Source: Mytilus trossulus (taxonomy: Eukaryota > Mollusca > Bivalvia > Mytilida > Mytilidae). Taken from it: a DNA stretch of 64,000 nucleotides. The stretch's first letter is position 1, and every line of letters begins with the position of its first letter. Location of the stretch: contig NC_086377.1 in assembly GCF_036588685.1 (NCBI RefSeq), positions 67,896,283 to 67,960,282 on the forward strand. The letters are read 5' to 3'. The notes below the pieces were generated by a model that saw only the letters and a program-made list of their open reading frames with translations, had not been told where the DNA came from and did no database searches. The position numbers were made by a program, and so were the translations under genes. Shown here piece after piece: positions 1 to 13,017 of this stretch.

Positions 1-2322
1 AGTTTCATAATATTCAAAAAGGTTGAAATACTTATTCATAATTTGTACTTACCAGAAGATTTAATCCAAAATATATGAAAACATCAATCTTCACAAATCC
101 AAGTCATATGTCATCAGAATAATACATCTGCACTTTTAATGTTAATAGAATACTTTGGCTCTTTTTAGGCCACAACTCTACATCCATGGTAAAATTCATA
201 TTTTGGTCAAGATAAATAAGACATCTTTTCTTGTAATGTCTGCAAGTTCAAATTTTGAATTTGACCAGTGTTGGGGTTGTTTGGGGAGTTGTTTGATTCC
301 TTGAAATGTTTCCCTAATTATACTATTAATTACCTAAATCTTAAATATTAGATATATATAATAATAAATAAAAAATATTCACCAATTTTTATCTATTATT
401 TTTATATTTTGGACTGTAGAAATTTAAGAGAAATATACAAAGCCATATGGTCTCCTTCTTTGGGCCCCAACTCTTGTCAATGAATGTGTACATATCATTT
501 CCTGTCCATTTCACAGAAGCAAATGAAACCAGATGGAGAACCTACATAACATTTCTATCACTAATTGTTAAGGAAGAGACTGCATGGAAATAATATTTGT
601 GTATTATCCATACTGTATCATGATTATTACTTAATTAAAAAGAGATACACTTAATAATTATAATTGTACTTGAAAATAAATTAATTTAACCTGCATCTCC
701 TATGTTGGAAAATTAAAAAATAACTTATTGTCTTAATTACTGTTAGTGAAATAAGTATATAACATGTATAATATTCTGGTCACTTTTTATTTGTTTAAAT
801 GTATATAAATAGCAACACATAAAATAAAGTTATAAATTACCTAACAATGCTATCACATTTTATATTTAATTGAATTTAATATGCAATCTTTAAGACTCTT
901 CAAATATATGTTGGATTTCAGGGTGGTACAAATACTGGCTTTATGACACAAATAATTATCATGCACACTCTCATCAGTATTGATATATTTTTCATTTGAA
1001 AAAAAAATTAAAGGAACTTTATTTTTAGGTGGATTCCATCTCGGGGATCCAGCTTTTTTTAAGCGGAATCCTCCTAATATTCTCATACAGTAGTATTGAT
1101 AATGTTTCAGTAACTTTTAATGTTTCAAATCATCAAAATATTCTAAGTCCAATTTTGCCTTCATTTTCATCTCAGAAAATTTCTAAGTAGTTTGCCTTCC
1201 TTAAAAATTTCAAAGTCCAAGTTTGCCATCGTTTCCATCCCCCCAAAAAGTTAAAGTCCAAACTTTGCCATCGATTGCCATAGATTTTCATCCTTTCCAT
1301 GGAATTTCTTTTATACATAATATGAAAACGATGGAAATTTTTGCCATGGAAAATTTTTGCCATGAATTTCATGGAATTTCATCAAATTTTACATCGTTTC
1401 CATCCTTTTTCCATGAAAAATCGATGGCATAGATGGAATGCCATGAAAATCCTAGGGACGGGCAGTGAGGTGAGTTCAGTACAGCTTTTTTCCTAATGCA
1501 TGTAGATAAAGACTTTGGTTAGCTTGCTTGCTTTGTTTGTCTATTGTACAATTATATTGGAAAAATGTTTGATTAAATTTAAATATTATATATATACAGG
1601 TTTAACAATGTCATATATATTGTCTGGAGATTGACAAAGCTTGAATAAACAATTATACAAACAAAGCAATCAAGCCTACCAAAGTTTGACTCTACAAGCA
1701 TTGGGATAATAGCTGTAAGGCAACTTTAAAAATATGACTTCCAGATGAAAATTACAGCATAGAAAACAATAGCCATGTGTTAGTATTATATTAACCATAG
1801 GTTTGGGCTTAACATGTTTGAAGGGCATCATATTAGAATAATTACATAAAATGTATGTATATTATAACACATTATTTTGCTTGGCTAACATCCTTTTTCT
1901 AGTCATTTTGAAAGTAACATTTATTTCAAGATGAATCATAATATATTCATGAGGACACAGGTTACCACAGTAAAGTGCACATGTAAATATAAAAAAAAAG
2001 ATGGTTATCATGCTTTAAGTAGATATAGGAAGATGTGATATGATTTTATTATTAAAATCCATGGCCCATGACATGAAGACATCAACTCACTACATGGTAT
2101 ACCAAAAAATTATTTGCTCATGACACAAACTCTCAGTATGCCTGCTCCATATGATATATCTTAGTTATTTTGTAACTGTTCATAGTGTTCATTTGATTTC
2201 TTCGAATCAAAATACTGTTGTACATAATAACTTCATATTTTAATTTATAAGCAATTGTAATAAATGCATAATTTCTTGTTTACTTGTGATATTTAATAAG
2301 GCAGTTTATTTTACACAAAGGA
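1..2322. other. upstream/intronic AT-rich stretch with no recognised exon
   Basis: No coding exon could be supported here. The stretch is AT-rich and holds a degenerate run built from short words such as GCCATCG, TTTCCATC and CATGGAA (about 1140-1445), plus a foldback element just after it. Because the first recognised exon of the downstream gene may itself be internal, this stretch may be intron rather than promoter. Confidence 0.5.
1497..1702. repeat. short imperfect foldback (MITE-like) element
   Basis: Left arm 1497-1552 contains ACTTTGGTTAGCTTGCTTGC followed by TTTGTTTGT. The right arm 1648-1701 reads as its reverse complement with a few mismatches (GCAATCAAGCCTACCAAAGT on the + strand). 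The arms are about 50 bases and enclose about 95 bases of AT-rich spacer. No transposase is present, so it would be non-autonomous. No clear target-site duplication was found. Confidence 0.6.
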
Positions 2323-2421
2323 ATGGGTGTGCTATCAAAAGAACCTGCAAAAAGACAGAAAATGGACAGAGAGAAGTTAGACCATGCCCTTGACTTCTTC
2401 TTTGATCCAACTTTTCACCAG
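2323..2421 (+). CDS. exon 1 (seen) of RNase H-like gene
   Basis: Opens MGVLSKEPAKRQKMDREKLD and ends at CAG before GTAAGAAC, phase 0. An in-frame open stretch continues upstream to an AG at 2303-2304, so this may be an internal exon starting at 2305 rather than the initiating one. Confidence 0.6.
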
Positions 2422-5400
2422 GTAAGAACATCTTCATATAAAACCAATTAACGGAAAACATTTCTATGCTTATAGTTAACATTGTCAGACTGAGCTATTA
2501 ATTGTCAGGTTTTATACTCTGATCATGCATGTGTAAGGGTATTTTTTCTATGATTTTGCCAATGACTTTTGGTCAATACATCCCATTGTTAGTTCTGCAT
2601 TTGAATAGATTTATTTAACAGATACCAGACATGTTGAAGTATTCAAAGAGAGATAACTCTTAAACCAGTCGACATGAGACTATACAATGTTCTTATAATT
2701 AATGCAATTTAAACTGTGGCACTATGATTTGAGTGCCATGGTCAGAAATTACTATATTTTTGACATCAGATGACAGATTGTTAGAATATATTTTTATTTT
2801 CAGATAACAGCCTTTGGAACAAAAGAAATGAAGCTCAGCTCTGGAACACTGTTAACCATACCAAATGTAGTTAGGACTGCCTATCATTCAACACTGGTTG
2901 AAACATACCTGTCTTATTGTTCAGAAACAAGTTTTGATCCACTTTGTAACTCGTCATTATTTAAAATATTGAGTGAATGTCCAGCATCAAGGCGAACAAA
3001 TCTTAAGGGTCTGGACAACATAGCTGCTGATGGTAATTCTGCATATGATACACTTATGGATGTAATTGGTGTTTTAGAGAATCAAAGTATAGGAAGAAGT
3101 AATGCCATACTGAAGGAGTGCAAAGAAAAGCTACAATCCAGTAAACTATACATAAAGACTGAATACAAGCTGCATCTAGAAAGAGAAAGTAGATGTCCTG
3201 ATCATTGCATCAACTTTGGACTTAGTGACATAACAAACAGAAATTTGACAAACCAGTGCTGTAACCATGACCATGACATGACCTGTGACAGATGCAATGA
3301 TTTTGATGAAGCTATTTCCATGCTGAGATCCTTTGTTTTGGGAAATGATGGTATGCAATACTTTGTATAAAGCATTTTTTAAAGTGTCCAAATATATTTC
3401 TTTGACAACATTTTAAGTCATGAAAAAACCTAGTGGCTCAAGATTGGTAATACGATATTTAAAAATTACCATATGAACAGGAAATTATTTTAGAGCTCAC
3501 CACTTAAATTTAAATTAAGCAGGAACTGCCTACTTACAAGCACCCAGTCTCTGGATGGTAAAAAAAAACCCATGACAAATCTCGTCCAAGGGTAAAGCAA
3601 ATAATGTTCTAAACCTAGTTTATAACTAAAAATGTGCAAGAAACACATACAAACAACAAAATATTGCCAACTCAAGAGAGAGGTGCTAAATGATGTTTTG
3701 TGTATGCTTTTTAACACACACACCCTCCGCCGTCCTCCCCTTTACACAAACACACATGTTTAAGGACAAGCATATGAATAAGATACAAACATGTAAGTAT
3801 GGCAAAATACAATTCCTCTTATCGTTTAACCTGCCTGAAGAACAACAGATACAAATTAGAGGTAATTTATTCAGTGGACTTTGATCGCTACTTGTCAATG
3901 GATTATCAAGTTATATCTGTATTAATAAGTTTTTAGCAATATTTACAAAAAAATATGGAATGCAAAATTTTATAATTCATTGACTTGACAAACATTTTTT
4001 TATCATAATTGCAGATTTGTCTATAGAAAAACAGCGAGAGTTAGAGCACGATTTAAGCACTTCAGAAAGCGCAGTTTTTGATTGGAAATGCCACATAGTG
4101 AGATTGGTCGCCCAAGATTCTTGCAGAAAAGAGAAACTTCTAAACCTTAAGAATGGAGAAGTCATGGTTGTTATGGACTGGGCAATGAAATTCCTCCCTT
4201 TATTGTTCAGAGAAAAACAAAGTGATTGGTTTGGACAGAAGGGGCTGAATTGGCATGTAACTGTTTGTGTTTTTAAAGATTATGAAAATCAGCTTAAGGT
4301 AAGATTTTGTGTGACATATATTTCTATTTCTATTTTTATTATACATCAGATTATAATGTAACCAGCTTAGTATGTGTCTATCACTTTGTGTTTACTTTAT
4401 AAACAAAGGAAATTGTTACTCTCAACTACATCTCTTGTTTTTTTCTTTTTCTTCGATTCTATCTTAAGATGGGGATATTTTATTTTAAATTTAATTGTAT
4501 ATATAAAAACAATTATCCCCGGCTTAGTATATTTCTAGGATTTAGATAGGTTAAAGCACATCATTACAAAACCCATACCCCCTGGGTGTTGCTAACCCAT
4601 ATCCCTGGATGTTGCTACCTATTACATCGGGGAACTTCACGCACTTGTTCCTTAGTTCCATGGTTGTTCCTAATGAAATATCTGTAGATTATCCATGATG
4701 TCTGTATAATTAGATACTTACTCCACTAAAGATTTTATATTATTTTGTAAGGAATGTACACATTTTAGTAAATGCATCACTATGCTACCACATTGTTAAT
4801 GAATTGGACTACTGACCTAGTTATGCAAATAACCCATGTTGATGTCACGCTGTAAAGTTCTGTGGATTTTGATCTTGATCTTATCATTAATGAACAAACT
4901 CCAGAAATAAATTATGAAAGTATTAAAGAGAAAATCATTGCTTTGAATGACTGAGGTACTGTTTCGAAGTATGATTGGTTGGTCCTCCCTTGGGGAGATT
5001 GACCAGTACGAGAAACAGAAAAAGCACATTTAAATTGTTACTGTTTTATAAATGCTTTTAAAATTACTGTATACAAAACATTAAATCATGTTACTTTGAT
5101 TTCAGCATCGTACATATGTTCATGTTATGGATGGTGTTAAACAGGATTGGTACAGTGTAGCATGTATGCTGCAACATGTACTATTAGCTCTGAAAAAGCA
5201 ACAACCTACTGTGACAACAGCATTTTTGAGAAGTGACAACGCAGGGTGTTACCACTGCAGTAATTTATGGCATGCTGTTCCAGCAATATCAGAAGAAACA
5301 GGTATGTTTATTATTACTTAGTTAGTGAGCAGGTCACTTACACACACTGAGTAACTAATAATACCCTGTGTGACTGTCTGTCAATGTACTTTGAAAGCCA

Positions 5401-7062
5401 AGCTTTGACAGATTGATGGATATTGGTGAATTTTTGCACTGTTGAAATACACTACATAAGGATGTGGATGACATAAGATATAGTATGCAGATAAGATATT
5501 AACAATGAAATAATAGAATATAAAAAAGCACACTCCTCTCAAACTGTAACAAGGATTTCTATGAAAACTTACTCAAAGCTAGTATCTTATACATTATTAA
5601 ACTAAAAAGGATTTCAATGAAAATGTACTAAAAGCAATGTGCATAAATAAATATCACCTTGTTTGATAAGGTATAAGTTTTTTTTTTAAGGCTTATACAA
5701 TGACTTTGACCATGGAATCAAATAATCATGAAAATAAACAGAGCATATCTGAATATGAAAATACAAAAAAAAACCAACAACAAACCATAAAGTCTAACCT
5801 TTTTAAAATATTTTTACCTTGAAAGAAACGCAATTTTTTATGGTACTTATAAATGATGTCAAATCAAGTATATATATGATTTCGAAAACAGAATACAATG
5901 CAAAACATCTCAGAATGAGAAGACTCAGGTACAAGAACACATATTTCTGGTTATAGGCATGGGTTTTAATGATATTCATCTACTGTCACTTTACTTTATT
6001 TGTACTCCTAAATTGCAAGGTAATTAATATATTAAGGTTTAAGTATAATTTTTTCTTATAGGTGTAAATATACAAAGGTACGACTTTAGCGAATCACAGG
6101 ATGGCAAGTCATATTGTGATGCCAAAATAGCACACATGCGAGCAAAGCTGAGGAAATATGTAAGCAATGGGGGCAACATATCATGCTCTGCAGATATGAA
6201 GAAGGCTTTGGATGACGGAGAGGGTGTTCCAGGATGTCAAATTGCCCATGTTGACATTCCTCTACCAGTAGATCAATTGACGCTCCAGCGTAAAATAAAG
6301 GGAATTACCAAGATTTCAAACGTACAATTTGAAAACTGGTGCCAATTAAAATATTGGAAAAACTACAACATTGGTGAAGGTCAAACTATGTCAATAACTC
6401 CAATTAATCTTGAGTCAACTTTAAATGTTTTGTCAGACTTTAAAGTACCTTGTAAAGATACTGGAAATATACTAGCTGCCCGAGAAAAACAACCCTCTGA
6501 GGAAAGTCAGTCTGATGTTAATCTGACTTGTCCGGAACACAACTGCAATGCAGTATTGCATTCATATTCAGAGCTTAATGACCACTGTTTTGTTGGTGAC
6601 CATCACTACATGTCCACTTTTGATGGAATCAAAATGAAATGGCGTGACATATGTTTAGATATAGATACAACTTCGTCAAAAACAAAACACAGTACCCTTT
6701 CAGTCGGCACGAGTGAATTGTCCCTTGGATGGGCATTGAAAAAGGATAGAAAAAATCATCGTTTTTCAGAGAAGGTAAAAGTTTACCTGAAAGGTGTATT
6801 TGATGAGGGTGAAAGTAGTGGCAACAAAGCCAACCCAGTTAATGTTTCTCGGAACATGAGAGTTTGCCATGATGGGGATGGAATGAAAATGTTTACACCA
6901 AAAGAATACTTACAACCTAGTCAAATCACTTCCTATTTTTCAAGACTAGTAGTGCTGTCCAGAGCTCCAGCAACAGATGTAGTTGAAGACGATATTGACA
7001 GCACCATAGCTATAATTAATCAAGCTGAAGCATTGGAAGAACTTGTTAATATTTTTGTTTGA
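2323..7062 (+). CDS. RNase H/transposase-like protein with C2H2 zinc finger (5 exons)
   Basis: Joining 2323-2421, 2804-3350, 4015-4298, 5106-5301 and 6062-7062 gives an open frame of 708 codons plus stop, with GT-AG borders and consistent phases (0, 1, 0, 1). In order the protein has a basic start, an N-terminal region ending in a Cys/His-rich cluster (encoded near 3190-3300), then three blocks suggestive of an RNase H-like fold: VVMDWAMKFLP, LRSDNAGCYHC and YDFSESQDGKSYCD, each with an acidic residue. A C2H2 finger follows (CPEHNC...HCFVGDHH), and then a conserved-looking C-terminal block (GWALKKDR, YFSRL). I recognise the overall pattern as a family of uncharacterised multi-exon proteins in bivalves, cnidarians and fish but cannot name it. 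Its role is unknown. It may be a domesticated transposase or a spliced transposon gene. The true start could lie upstream. Confidence 0.75.
2804..3350 (+). CDS. exon 2 of RNase H-like gene
   Basis: Preceded by TTTTTATTTTCAG and followed by GTATGC, phase 0 in and 1 out. It encodes about 182 residues with motifs LTIPNVVRTAYHS and LKGLDNIAADG, then a Cys/His-rich cluster (CPDHC, CCNHDHD, CDRC) that could bind zinc. Confidence 0.8.
4015..4298 (+). CDS. exon 3 of RNase H-like gene
   Basis: Preceded by TTGCAG and followed by GTAAGATT, phase 1 in and 0 out. It carries the first candidate acidic block (VVMDWAMKFLP) and the following WFGQKGLNWHV segment. Confidence 0.8.
5106..5301 (+). CDS. exon 4 of RNase H-like gene
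   Basis: Preceded by GATTTCAG and followed by GTATGTTT, phase 0 in and 1 out. It holds VMDGVKQDWYSVACML and the second acidic block LRSDNAGCYHC. The Asp in SDNAGCY is the likeliest second catalytic position if the fold is RNase H-like. Confidence 0.8.
6062..7062 (+). CDS. exon 5 (terminal) of RNase H-like gene
   Basis: Acceptor TTCTTATAG, phase 1 in, stop TGA at 7060-7062. It encodes the third block YDFSESQDGKSYCD, a C2H2 finger (CPEHNC then H and H about 18-25 residues later) and the C-terminal segment with GWALKKDR and YFSRL. A possible poly(A) signal AATAAA lies at 7481-7486. Confidence 0.85.
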
Positions 7063-10000
7063 GAGTGTCTTGCTGTAAAATTTATAAGTTATTGCTTGCA
7101 TATATAATTATGATTTCATTTAAGGAGCAACTGTAATAATTTTTCTTTCCATGGAGAAATAGCATAAAAAAGGTGGTGCACACTAGGCAGGTTATTTAAA
7201 TTGTGTCTCAAATATTTTATGTTATTTCGAATAGAAAGAAAAAATATTACAGTCATTTCTTATAAGTTTAGTCTAAACCCGAGTAAACCATGCAAAAACC
7301 TTGATGTTGTCACAATGAAATAACAAAACTTCACAATAATTACATTTTTACAGTACAGCTGTCTGCTGGTCAAATTTAAAATAATAATAGAATTATATTA
7401 AAAAGATTTATAATTCACGATTTCAAAATTTATTTTATTGTCAGATTGAAAGTAACAAGAATTGTATATGGTTACTCTGAAATAAAAGAACTTTGACATC
7501 AAAACAAAATAAAATGAAGAAATTGAGGTTGCAGCTTTTAAGATATAAGACATTTGAAAATGGTGAAAAAATAGTTTTCTCTAGGTTTTACCTTAAGTCC
7601 TGTATCATTGGGAACATTTTTGGCTTACACTTGGAAATTGAAATGATCTATTGAACAGACTTATAAATAGAAAAGTGAAGTTTTGTGTGAAAGATATTTT
7701 TACACTTTTTGTATTTGGAGATTTAATGTTTTGAATAAAGTATTGAGCATTAAAAAAAAGCAGTTCACACAAGTTTGGGTGTATTTGTGTATAACATAAT
7801 AATTGAAACTTTTTATTCATTTTGCAATTTACATTCAAGTATTATATATACAAATACATAAATCTAATAACTCCATGCTACCTGAAGCATTCATATTATT
7901 TGATGTACTCAGAATAAAAACTGTTGGTTTGGATGTATTGATAGTTTGGCTGAATATTTAAATTTAAGTACAATTTTAAATTAAAAAAAAATAAAACTTT
8001 TTCTTTTCAACAAGATCAAGTACGATAAAATATGGAAAAATTATATATACATTTGATAAATGAGAAAAGCAGAAACATAAACAATTGTTTACAAAATTCA
8101 TTATTAGTGCTCATAAATTGGAAATAGAAATTGGATGCTATAAGGAGCTTCAGGAACAAGAGAGAATGTGTCAATTGTGTAAAAGAGAGTTATAGAAGAT
8201 TAAATACATTTTATATTATAGTGGCCAACTTTAAAAAATAAAAAAAGATCTGATTGTAGAACCTTAATTTGAAGTCAAATTTTATTTGGCATATGTAAGG
8301 TCAAGATAAATATGTTCATAGAAAACATAATCTAATTTTTGATTTAGACTGTTAAAAAAAAAACTATACTAACTCAAAATATGGCTGGTTAAAGGTTTTA
8401 ATTAGTTGTCAATGCAAATACCTTGAAATAAATACAATAAATGTTATTCTTACTTTATATATTTCATTAAGTGTATAATAACAAAGAAGACTTGGTTGTT
8501 AGATATACATGTATGGTTGTGCCAAAAATTAGGGCACTGGTACTGGACATTTAGAAGATTATAAGTCCATTTATAGACTTTTAAAAAAGTGTTTGTTTTT
8601 TTCTTCATTTATTTTCATTATTTTAATCAATAAAATAAATGTTAACCATTTGTAATCATAATTTGTATTAATTATTCTGCTATTTATGGGTGTCATGATT
8701 GCATAATAAATATTTTCTTATTCTGTACATTTTATGATAACCTCAAAATACAGATTGTATGTATCATGTTTATATCTTTTTAAACTGAAGAGATGTATTT
8801 TGCTCAAATGTTTGTTGTTGTTCATGCCATGGAAGAATTTTGCCCAAAGCCCTGCTGTTTATAGTATCGATAGATACAGGAGTAAATAGTTTGAACAGGA
8901 GAACTACCAAGATCTGTATACTCTCTGATTTTCAAATCAATCGGATGAACTGATTTGGTGTAATGAGCTCTGAAATATCAATTTTTATTAGATTTTGACA
9001 ATATTTTTTAGAGTCTTAGTTTGGTCTGTAGGCTACTATGGCATCTGACGTTCTTAAAATACAAGCAAGTTTCAAGATTTGGTTTCTAGGAGTGTTGCCG
9101 TATAATTATAAATTGCCAATTTTCAACTTAATGTTATAGCTATCAGTATATCCATACATTCAACTCTTGTAAATCCTAAAATGAGACTTTTTCTAAAATG
9201 TAACAATATCATTTGTTTTCCATGGCAACCATGGGCAATATTTATTCTTAAGGTCAATATAGCACTATGACAAGAATTATATGATAAAATATACATAAAA
9301 AAATAATAAAGAACAATATATGTAAAAGGAACAATGGAAAAGGCTGTCTAAAACAGAATTCAAGAAAATTCAAAAAATCACAAAAATCATGAAATGGGGG
9401 GGTAAAAAATGTTTTTTTACAAAAAATCTAAAGGAGTCTACAAATGTTTATTTTTGATATGTTTTGGACAAGGGTCTAATAAACAAATGTTTCTAAACAG
9501 ATTTCAAATATCAGTCTGTTCATGGGAGATAAATGATATTGAAAATCGATTATTTTCAATTTTTCTTCTGGATGCAAAAATTGGTAATTTGGTTGCCATG
9601 GAAACATAATTTGAAGAACTGTTTCCCTCTCCTCATATACTTACATATTAAGAACATGTCTTTAACTTCAACATTATATTGTTATATATTTCAAGATACT
9701 TCGAAATTAAGGTGAAAGAGATCAAGAAAATATGCCAAATTTCAGGTTTTTAGGGCGAAATAACTAGGTAATTTATGACAGCACGGTAACCATGGCAACC
9801 GAATAGCAAAATAGTAATATTTTTTCATTTTTTTCACTTATTCCCTGAAAGGAAACAATAGAACCCCATGAGATCCAATTTTGCAACTACCAGTGAATCA
9901 CCCTTTGCATGATTCTTACACGGAATGGTACTTTAAAATTCGAAAAGCTGACCTAACAAACCAATGCTAATATAAAAAGGAGGAACCTTCTAAAATAAAC

Positions 10001-10680
10001 AATTGTCTAGTACAAATAAAATGTATTTTACTGCAGCAGCAGAAGTGTATTTTAACAATGTTGTCTTAATTAAAAGACTAAAACAGAGGTTAAATACGAT
10101 AGATGTGTAATTATAAATTAAAAATGATCACTCATTAAAGCAATCTCTGACACTGATAGTAAATAGAAAATACACTTTGTTTTAGTATATATATGTATGT
10201 ACATAGTAAACAGAAAACAAACAATAACGAACTTTGGAAAAAAAAGTGGGAGGGCTAACACAATATTGTCCTGTCAACACGACACTCGCAAGCTTAGACT
10301 TTTAATGCCTTTCATGAAATTAGCCAGTCATCAAATATTTTACAAAAATTCATCCTACAACAGTTTACATACTTTCAACCACGCAATAAATGCCCGAGAT
10401 TTCACGGGTGTGTTCTAGTATATATAATTCTATCGACAATAGCCAAAAACACATGTAATGAAAAATCTAAATAATAGGCTAACCAACAAGTTTACTTCAC
10501 GACTAAGTAGTAATAATTTTCCTGGTATACTATTCAATTTAAAAGAAATAAATCGTCCCAAAAGACCCATAAATTTGCCTATCGTTATTTCTTATAATTT
10601 TATCAGTGATTGCAATGGATCTTTTTTTTTAGAAACAAAGATATTTGAAATTTTTGAACAACCCATGTCCTTTAATAAAA
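7063..10680. other. intergenic stretch, no gene recognised
   Basis: AT-rich DNA following the stop of the RNase H-like gene. No exon with convincing splice sites was seen. Around 9190-9800 there are three palindrome-like CCATGG-centred sites, one of which (GTAACCATGGCAAC near 9784-9797) fits the RFX X-box pattern. This may just be part of a dispersed repeat. Confidence 0.5.
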
Positions 10681-10829
10681 TGCCATTTCAAACCTTCTTG
10701 TGCAGAGGTTTCGTAAATACTGAACCCTGAGTAAAATTCAAAACAGAAAGGCTTTAATCAAATGGCAAAGTCAAATGATAAAACACATCAAACGAATGGA
10801 CAACTATCCATAAGTAATATCAACAAACA

Positions 10830-11475
10830 AACCTACCTGTGCAGAGATGTCGTAAATCATTTTGCCACTCACTCTGTAAGTAATACTTACAAACCTTCCT
10901 GTGCAGAGATGTCGTAAATCATTCTATCACTCACTCCTCACGTATTATCATTAAAGCTAACTGTGCAGATATTTCGTAAATCGTTCTGTCACTCACTCCA
11001 TATGTAATACCAACACATTTACCTGTGCAGAATTGTCGTAAATCATTCTATCGCGTCCATAGTTATATCAAGGAACAAACTTACCTGTGAAGAGATGTCG
11101 TAAATCATTCTATCACTCACTCCATATGTTATACAAACAAACCTTCCTGTGCAGATATGTCGTAAACAATTCTGTCATTCACTCCATAGGTAATACAAAA
11201 AAAACTACCTGAGCAGAGATGTCGTAAATAATTTTATCACTCACTTTATATGTAATACCAACAAACCTAACTCCCATAGGAAATATCAACAACAACCAAC
11301 CTGTGCAGATATGTCGTAAATCATTTTATCACTCCCATAGTTAATACCAACAAACCTACCTGTGAAGAGATGTCGTAATTCATTCTATCACTCCCATAGG
11401 TAATACCAACAAACCTACCTGTGAAGAGATGTCGTAAATCATTCTATCACTCCCATAGGTAATACCAACAAACAA
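10830..11475 (-). repeat. 60-70-bp tandem array, most units carrying a donor-like splice site
   Basis: About ten diverged units, 60-65 bases apart on average, share TGCAGAGATGTCGTAAATCA on the + strand. On the - strand most units read TACGACATCTC..CACAG followed by GTAGGT or GTAAGT/GTTAGC variants, a consensus-like 5' splice site preceded by an open stretch translating as DRMIYDIS. A further single copy lies near 10687-10725, separated by an inserted dispersed-repeat fragment (about 10735-10815). Whether the repeated segment derives from a real exon was not established. Confidence 0.75.
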
Positions 11476-12540
11476 ACCAATCAGTGCTGTCAAACCATAT
11501 AGTGACATAGTCATTCTTTAAAATTGTTCGCTTATGAACAGCGTCTACGTATGCAACCTAGACATCTAATTCAAAACTGTAGTGATGTACATTTATATGA
11601 AATGATGATGCCGGTTTGTCGGAAATACACTACCACAAACACCATATGAATCATAAGTTTAACGAACTTGTTAAAAACAAAATCAGGATACAAGTTTCCT
11701 TGTCGGAATTTCATGACCGTGTAGTGTGACGATATTTCAAACATTGTTTGTTTACCCCCCAAAAATAATCAATGATTTATTTAAAAATATAGTTTTGTGT
11801 TCATATGCAACTTTACTATATCAGATTGAAGAGTATTCAATTTGACATTAAAGTAAATAGTACAATATCTACTTGCCACAATCATTACGTAGATTACTAA
11901 AGTTGAATAGCGTTTGAAATATGTTTTCATATCTAAGTTCCGTTTGAAATGAAAATTAAACAGCAATACTACTACAAAATATTACTTATTAAATAAGAAT
12001 CTAATTATTTTGTTCATAAAGTATGCTTGTGCAGTTTATAACATTCATATAAGTATTCAGTTCTAATTCCAACCTTTTAGCACTCACGGTTTCGTACATC
12101 ATTTCACTTTCTTTGATTGATTTTCTTATGAAAATATGCTTGTTTTCGTTCGTCACAAAATCATAGCACGATAAGCCCGGTTGCATACGTGAATAGTTGG
12201 GTGGGGGATATTTGCTAGAAATTTGACAGTTGTAGTAAGTTAAACCTACTTTTCATTGCAGTAAAATTGAAAGGTGAAAATTTGATTAGTTAACTTCCAG
12301 TGATGGTTGTATGTAATGAAATGTTATCTGATTTTTTTTTTATAGTACTGGACAGGATAAATTTTACTTATGCCAAATATTTCTTAAGTTGAAGGATGAT
12401 AAATTCTGCCACAAAAGTGCAACAAGGGTTAGTAGTGGACTTCAATGGCGGTATTACTAAAAACTCATTGCCATCTTTATTATCTGTATTAGTAGTTATC
12501 AATTTTTTCCTAAGGATATATAACTGTTTATGTTAACTGT
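11476..12540. other. non-coding stretch, nothing recognised
   Basis: AT-rich sequence with only short spurious open frames. No splice-flanked exon, RNA gene or repeat family was recognised. Confidence 0.4.
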
Positions 12541-12599
12541 GTGTATGCATTTTAAAAATGCATGAAAAAATATCATTCTAAATAAGTAATTTGAAAGAA

Positions 12600-13015
12600 G
12601 CACAAATAAAGGCAACAGTAGTACACCGCTGTTCAAAACTCGTAATTCGATAGAAAAAAACGAATCCGGTGTAACACACACAGAAACGATCTAAGCATTT
12701 GACAAAATCCGATGAGAATAACAAATATAAAATCAAAACTAAATACATGAACTCGGGAAACAAGTACCGTGATACGTCTTATAATAATGTGAATTCACAC
12801 TTAAATATAAGAGGAAACAAACGACACAAAAGAAACACAACGTTAAAATGTGACACACACAGAAACGAACAATAATATAGCGATGGCCATATTCCTGGCA
12901 TGGAACAGGACATGTTTAAAAGAAAAAGGGTGGTTTGAACCTGGTTTTGTGAAGTTCTAAACCTCCCGCCTTAATGGCAATGTTAAACATAACAATAAAA
13001 TAACAATACAACATT
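12600..13015 (+). repeat. mollusc dispersed repeat fragment
   Basis: Contains the phrase set GTACACCGCTGTTCAAAACT, AACACACACAGAAACGA and GGTTTGAACCTGGTTTTGTG. The last segment recurs diverged at about 19530-19690 and 23145-23300 (GGTGGATTGAACCTGGTTTT and GGTGGATAAAACCTGG). The position directly before a PLE reverse-transcriptase remnant suggests it could be part of that element's 5' region, but this was not proved. Confidence 0.55.
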
Positions 13016-13017
13016 CC

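Noticed and set aside
1223-1432. Overlapping ORFs on both strands (HGISSNFTSFPSF and the like)
   Set aside because: Arise from the degenerate CATGGAA/TTTCCATC simple-repeat vocabulary. No splice context.
10830-11475. Regularly spaced array as a CRISPR
   Set aside because: The repeats are diverged and contiguous with no unique spacers, and the genome is an animal's. It is a minisatellite.
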